A stretch of 23,705 bases of DNA from a virus, in the IMG/VR virus record IMGVR_UViG_3300048999_000098, positions 1-23,705 of that record. One strand, 5' to 3'. Positions within the stretch are counted from its first letter, which is position 1. The number at the start of each line of letters is the position of its first letter. Below the pieces are notes generated by a model. It was not told the DNA's origin and ran no database searches. It saw only the letters and a list, made by a program, of their open reading frames with translations. The translations under genes and the position numbers were made by a program. Shown in pieces: positions 21,515-23,705 of this stretch.

Positions 21515-21958
21515 ATGAAAAATACAAAATGTTACGTTCTTGGATTTGCGTTTAACAATCATAAAACAAAGGTTATTTTAATAAAAAAAAATAGGCCATT
21601 ATGGCAAAATGGGTTATTAAACGGTGTTGGTGGTAAGGTTGAGTTAACTGATATTGATATATATCATACCATGACAAGGGAGTTTTTTGAAGAAACAGGC
21701 GTCACCACAAAAGAAAAAGAATGGCACCACTTTGCCGATATGGGATTCGATGAAGATATAATGGGCGGCAGCGCTATGGTTCACTGCTTTAGATTAAGTA
21801 ATGATATAGTCAATGATTGTAAAACAATTGAAAGCGAAGAAATAATACATTTCGACTTGGAAAATCCTTGCAGCTATCCAATTGTAAGCAATTTAAACGT
21901 ATTGATTCCAATGGCTAAAGATAGTAATTTCAATTTTTGCAAGTTAAGTATATTGTAA
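21515..21958 (+). CDS. Nudix hydrolase (cargo gene within the tail operon)
   Basis: A protein of 147 residues. The Nudix box lies at residues 40-63: G40-x5-D46, then after 8 residues R55-E56-F-x-E59-E60-x-G62-V63. The catalytic REUxEExGU half is intact. Compared with the consensus (G-x5-E-x7-RE) the first Glu is Asp and the spacer is one residue longer. Upstream, RPLWQNGLLNGVGGKVE is typical of small-molecule Nudix enzymes of phages and bacteria that cleave nucleoside diphosphate derivatives. It sits between the X and D genes, which are usually adjacent, flanked by a TAGTCAT array on the left and 2 bp on the right. I read it as an inserted cargo gene. Substrate is unknown. Confidence 0.85.
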   Translation: MKNTKCYVLGFAFNNHKTKVILIKKNRPLWQNGLLNGVGGKVELTDIDIYHTMTREFFEETGVTTKEKEWHHFADMGFDEDIMGGSAMVHCFRLSNDIVNDCKTIESEEIIHFDLENPCSYPIVSNLNVLIPMAKDSNFNFCKLSIL

Positions 21959-21960
21959 CA

Positions 21961-23052
21961 ATGCCAAGAGTAAGACAACCGAGTTTTAAGGTTATATATA
22001 ACAAGAGGGATATTACTGCGGAGATTACGCCGTACTTATCTTCTATTACTTATAAAGACGCTACGGAGGGTAAGTGTGATGAAGTTGAGTTAGAGGTATC
22101 TAATGTTAGCGGTATATGGCTTGACGAATGGTATCCCTCTATGGGTGATACTTTGTCGGTTTCTATGGGGTATGGAGCGCAAATGTTTAGCTGTGGTATT
22201 TTTGAGATTGACGAGGTTGAGTGGAAGCTATCTCCCGATATTATTTGCATAAAAGGCATTGCCGCCGACATAACCGACGCCACCAGGACTAAACGATCTG
22301 ATCAGCACGAAAATAAAACGTTGCTGCAAATAGCTAAAAAAATAGCTTCGCGTTATGGTTATACCATACAGGGAACTATACCAGACACGGGCCAAATTGC
22401 CAGGGAGACGCAAATATTAGAAACCGACTTAGGGTGGCTTAATCACCTATCCCGTGAGTATGGGTACTTATTTTCTCTGCGTGGTAAAGTGATGACTTTT
22501 ACCAATATTTACGACATTGAGGGCCTGCCTCCGGTTACCACGATTACCAGGCGCGATCTTGTGCCAGGCAGCAGCTTACGCGATAAGAGTTATGACACTT
22601 ATAAAAAGGTGCATCTATTACATTACGATCCCAATAATAAAAAAGTACTGGAGACTGAATTTTCATTTCCTACAATAACCAACGCTGATGGCTTTAGCTA
22701 TAATGGTATTGTTAAGAAAGATACAAAGGAAGTTAGATTAAGGGTTGACAACATTGAACAAGCTAATCAGAAAGCTATAGCCGCCTTGCATTCCAGTAAT
22801 TCAAAACAACAGGCAGGCAAGTTAAAAATGGTTGGCAATCCGCTTATTTTATCAGGTAATAACTTTGAGCTACACGAATGTGGTAAACTATCCGGCGTAT
22901 ATCATATCTATGGGTCGGTTCATACACTGAATGTTAAATCGGGTTATATATCCGAAGCCGACGTTAAGCGCGTTGGGTATATTGATATTGTTAAAACTAA
23001 AAGGAAGAAACCTAAGAAGATTAAGCCGGTGGTGGTGAATGTGGTGAAGTGA
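21961..23052 (+). CDS. D: Phage late control gene D-like baseplate hub protein
   Basis: A protein of 363 residues from ATG 21961, 2 bp after the Nudix stop; the frame is open 8 codons further up but overlaps Nudix. It has the gpD pattern: QPSFKVIYNKRDITAEITPY, then EVELEVSNVSGIWLDEWYPS, GDTLSVSMGYGAQMFSCGIF, then HENKTLLQIAKKIASRYGYT and SREYGYLFSLRGKVMTFTNI. This protein forms the trimeric hub at the base of the tube (homologous to T4 gp27 and part of VgrG). The C-terminus is very Lys-rich (KTKRKKPKKIKPV). A GATTTAC array follows the stop. Confidence 0.9.
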   Translation: MPRVRQPSFKVIYNKRDITAEITPYLSSITYKDATEGKCDEVELEVSNVSGIWLDEWYPSMGDTLSVSMGYGAQMFSCGIFEIDEVEWKLSPDIICIKGIAADITDATRTKRSDQHENKTLLQIAKKIASRYGYTIQGTIPDTGQIARETQILETDLGWLNHLSREYGYLFSLRGKVMTFTNIYDIEGLPPVTTITRRDLVPGSSLRDKSYDTYKKVHLLHYDPNNKKVLETEFSFPTITNADGFSYNGIVKKDTKEVRLRVDNIEQANQKAIAALHSSNSKQQAGKLKMVGNPLILSGNNFELHECGKLSGVYHIYGSVHTLNVKSGYISEADVKRVGYIDIVKTKRKKPKKIKPVVVNVVK

Positions 23053-23085
23053 TTTACGATTTAAGATTTACGATTTACGAATTAA
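23051..23085 (+). repeat. GATTTAC heptamer array, five units
   Basis: GATTTAC, GATTTAA, GATTTAC, GATTTAC, GAATTAA. The array overlaps both the end of the gpD gene and the 3' end of the minus-strand gene, whose stop codon and last residues are encoded by it. Confidence 0.88.
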
Positions 23086-23374
23086 GTTCGCGTAGTGGTT
23101 GATCTATAGTTACCTGCGAGTAATCTACTCTTTTAGCAGTATCAATAGCTTTATCATGATCATATCCACAGTTTCTAAGATGTTTATAAACATCAAATTG
23201 TTTTTGTGTACAATATAGCCATGTGTTATCTGGAATAATATAGTCATAAAAAATACTGACGGCGCCAATATCTGAAAAATTCCTAAATTCTGAAGTTGGA
23301 AGATTTTTCAAGAAATTAAACGTTTTGTCATTTACGTAAAAATTCCCTCGTTCAATTTTTACATATTCTAACAT
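23075..23374 (-). CDS. Minus-strand protein of unknown function
   Basis: A protein of 99 residues and the only convincing gene on this strand. It is rich in aromatic and charged residues (MLEYVKIERGNFYVNDKTFN, then FYDYIIPDNTWLYCTQKQFD and YKHLRNCGYDHDKAIDTAKR). I recognise no family. The sequence looks globular and cytoplasmic, with no signal or membrane segment. It lies in reverse between the gpD and gpV baseplate genes, behind a set of GTGAAA repeats that read in its direction, so it looks like a cargo or regulatory gene. A 15-codon frame upstream ends 1 nt before its ATG, and a poly-A tract lies at the junction. The real start may therefore be 23423 with a frame change. Confidence 0.55.
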   Translation of the reverse strand: MLEYVKIERGNFYVNDKTFNFLKNLPTSEFRNFSDIGAVSIFYDYIIPDNTWLYCTQKQFDVYKHLRNCGYDHDKAIDTAKRVDYSQVTIDQPLRELNS

Positions 23375-23375
23375 T

Positions 23376-23423
23376 TCAAGTTTTTTTGAAATCGCTTAAA
23401 TCATCAATAAATAAACTGTCCAT
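23376..23423 (-). CDS. 15-codon frame upstream of the minus-strand gene (possible split N-terminus)
   Basis: On the minus strand ATG 23423 opens MDSLFIDDLSDFKKT and stops 1 nt before ATG 23374. A run of seven A (plus-strand T at 23381-23387) lies 3 nt before the stop. Losing one A would join the frames as DDLSDFKKLEMLEYVKI, a smooth helix-like N-terminus. Either the gene has a homopolymer frameshift (real, phase-variable or a sequencing error) or the two are translationally coupled. Confidence 0.35.
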   Translation of the reverse strand: MDSLFIDDLSDFKKT

Positions 23424-23482
23424 ATTTTTAAATTTTAATTATTCTTCAAATGTATAAATACATTTTTATAAAGCAAATAAAA

Positions 23483-23526
23483 TTCACACTATTTCACAAA
23501 TAGTATACAAAATTTCACTATATTTA
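23483..23526. promoter_or_regulatory. Late-type element 5 between the minus-strand gene and gpV
   Basis: TTTCAC at 23492 and 23513 (GTGAAA on the minus strand) are 21 bp apart with GTATAC (23503-23508) between. On the minus strand a TTTATTTG box (7 of 8 to TAnnTTTG with the second base off) lies at about 23481-23474 ahead of the minus-strand gene. On the plus strand TATATTTA (23519-23526) is directed at gpV, as at promoter 4. The element may be bidirectional. Direction is uncertain. Confidence 0.5.
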
Positions 23527-23552
23527 CAACGTAGTTCAAGACCCTCACCCTG

Positions 23553-23571
23553 CCCTCTCCAAAGGAGAGGG
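23553..23571. repeat. GC-rich palindrome CCCTCTCC-AAA-GGAGAGGG
   Basis: A perfect 8-bp stem preceded by ACCCTCACCCTG and followed by TTTAAG, between element 5 and the gpV start. It is nearly identical to the copies at 14552 and 20281. Confidence 0.9.
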
Positions 23572-23592
23572 TTTAAGATAAAAAGAGTTTAC

Positions 23593-23705
23593 ATGTTTGA
23601 GTTTGGGGAAATTACTGATATAGACGCGCCCAGGGGTTATGTTAAGGTATATATACCTGAAACGGGTAACACTACCGAATGGATACCATTCATGCGGTCG
23701 TTTTA
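23593..23705 (+). CDS. Baseplate assembly/spike protein, gpV/VgrG-like N-terminus (3' end outside window)
   Basis: Only the first 37 codons are present: MFEFGEITDIDAPRGYVKVY, IPETGNTTEWIPFMRSF. The pattern of a G-x-I-x-D-I-D strand, a GYVKVYIPE strand and a TEWIPF segment is that expected for the OB-fold at the start of gpV/gp5-type baseplate spike proteins, which follow gpD in many contractile-tailed phages. The call depends on position and short similarity. Confidence 0.6.
   Translation, partial: MFEFGEITDIDAPRGYVKVYIPETGNTTEWIPFMRSF

Overview
The window reads as part of the late (structural) region of a contractile-tailed (myovirus-type) temperate phage or prophage from a member of the Bacteroidota. 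Sphingobacteriaceae (Mucilaginibacter or Pedobacter-like) is my best guess. The clues are TAnnTTTG-type -7 promoter boxes, five exported proteins whose signal peptides all end just before a glutamine (the Bacteroidetes 'Q-rule'), low GC, and the many heptamer tandem arrays and GC-rich palindromes of a kind I associate with this group. The host assignment is inference, since no host gene lies in the window. Both edges cut through genes: the terminase on the left and a gpV-like baseplate gene on the right.

Layout, left to right. Packaging and head (1-7233): terminase large subunit (GpA type, partial), gpW-like connector, a metallophosphoesterase, a dATP/dGTP diphosphohydrolase-family protein, lambda-type portal, a prohead protease/major capsid fusion, and a DUF2190 decoration protein. 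A rho-independent terminator (7398-7429) closes this block. A connector and adsorption block (7584-14538) follows: a putative head-tail connector, a small structural protein, then five consecutive proteins with Sec signal peptides (Ig-like fibre, large tail fibre, SGNH hydrolase, collagen-like fibre, small basic protein), then a holin. The tail block (14606-23705) holds a gp37-like tail terminator, sheath, tube, a tail assembly chaperone with a -1 frameshift extension, tape measure, gpU, gpX, a Nudix hydrolase, gpD and gpV. One small gene near the right end lies on the minus strand.

Regulation. Five intergenic sites carry the same element: GTGAAA-containing repeats spaced exactly 21 bp apart, with GTATAC between them, abutting a TATATTTG or TATATTTA box. 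They precede the gpW, capsid, connector and sheath genes, and lie between the minus-strand gene and gpV. This looks like a late-gene regulon controlled by one DNA-binding protein encoded outside the window. It is the most interesting system-level signal here, together with the exported adsorption cassette.

Repeats. Nearly every gene boundary holds either a 7-8 bp tandem array (TAGTCAT, AGTCGGA, AGTATCA, GATTTAC and GTTGGAAA types) or a GC-rich palindrome (CCCTCTCC-AAA-GGAGAGGG or TCTCCCC-TGGTA-GGGGAGA types). Several supply stop codons or have been absorbed into reading frames as new linkers and C-terminal tails. No integrase, repressor, lysozyme, tRNA, CRISPR array or reverse transcriptase is visible.
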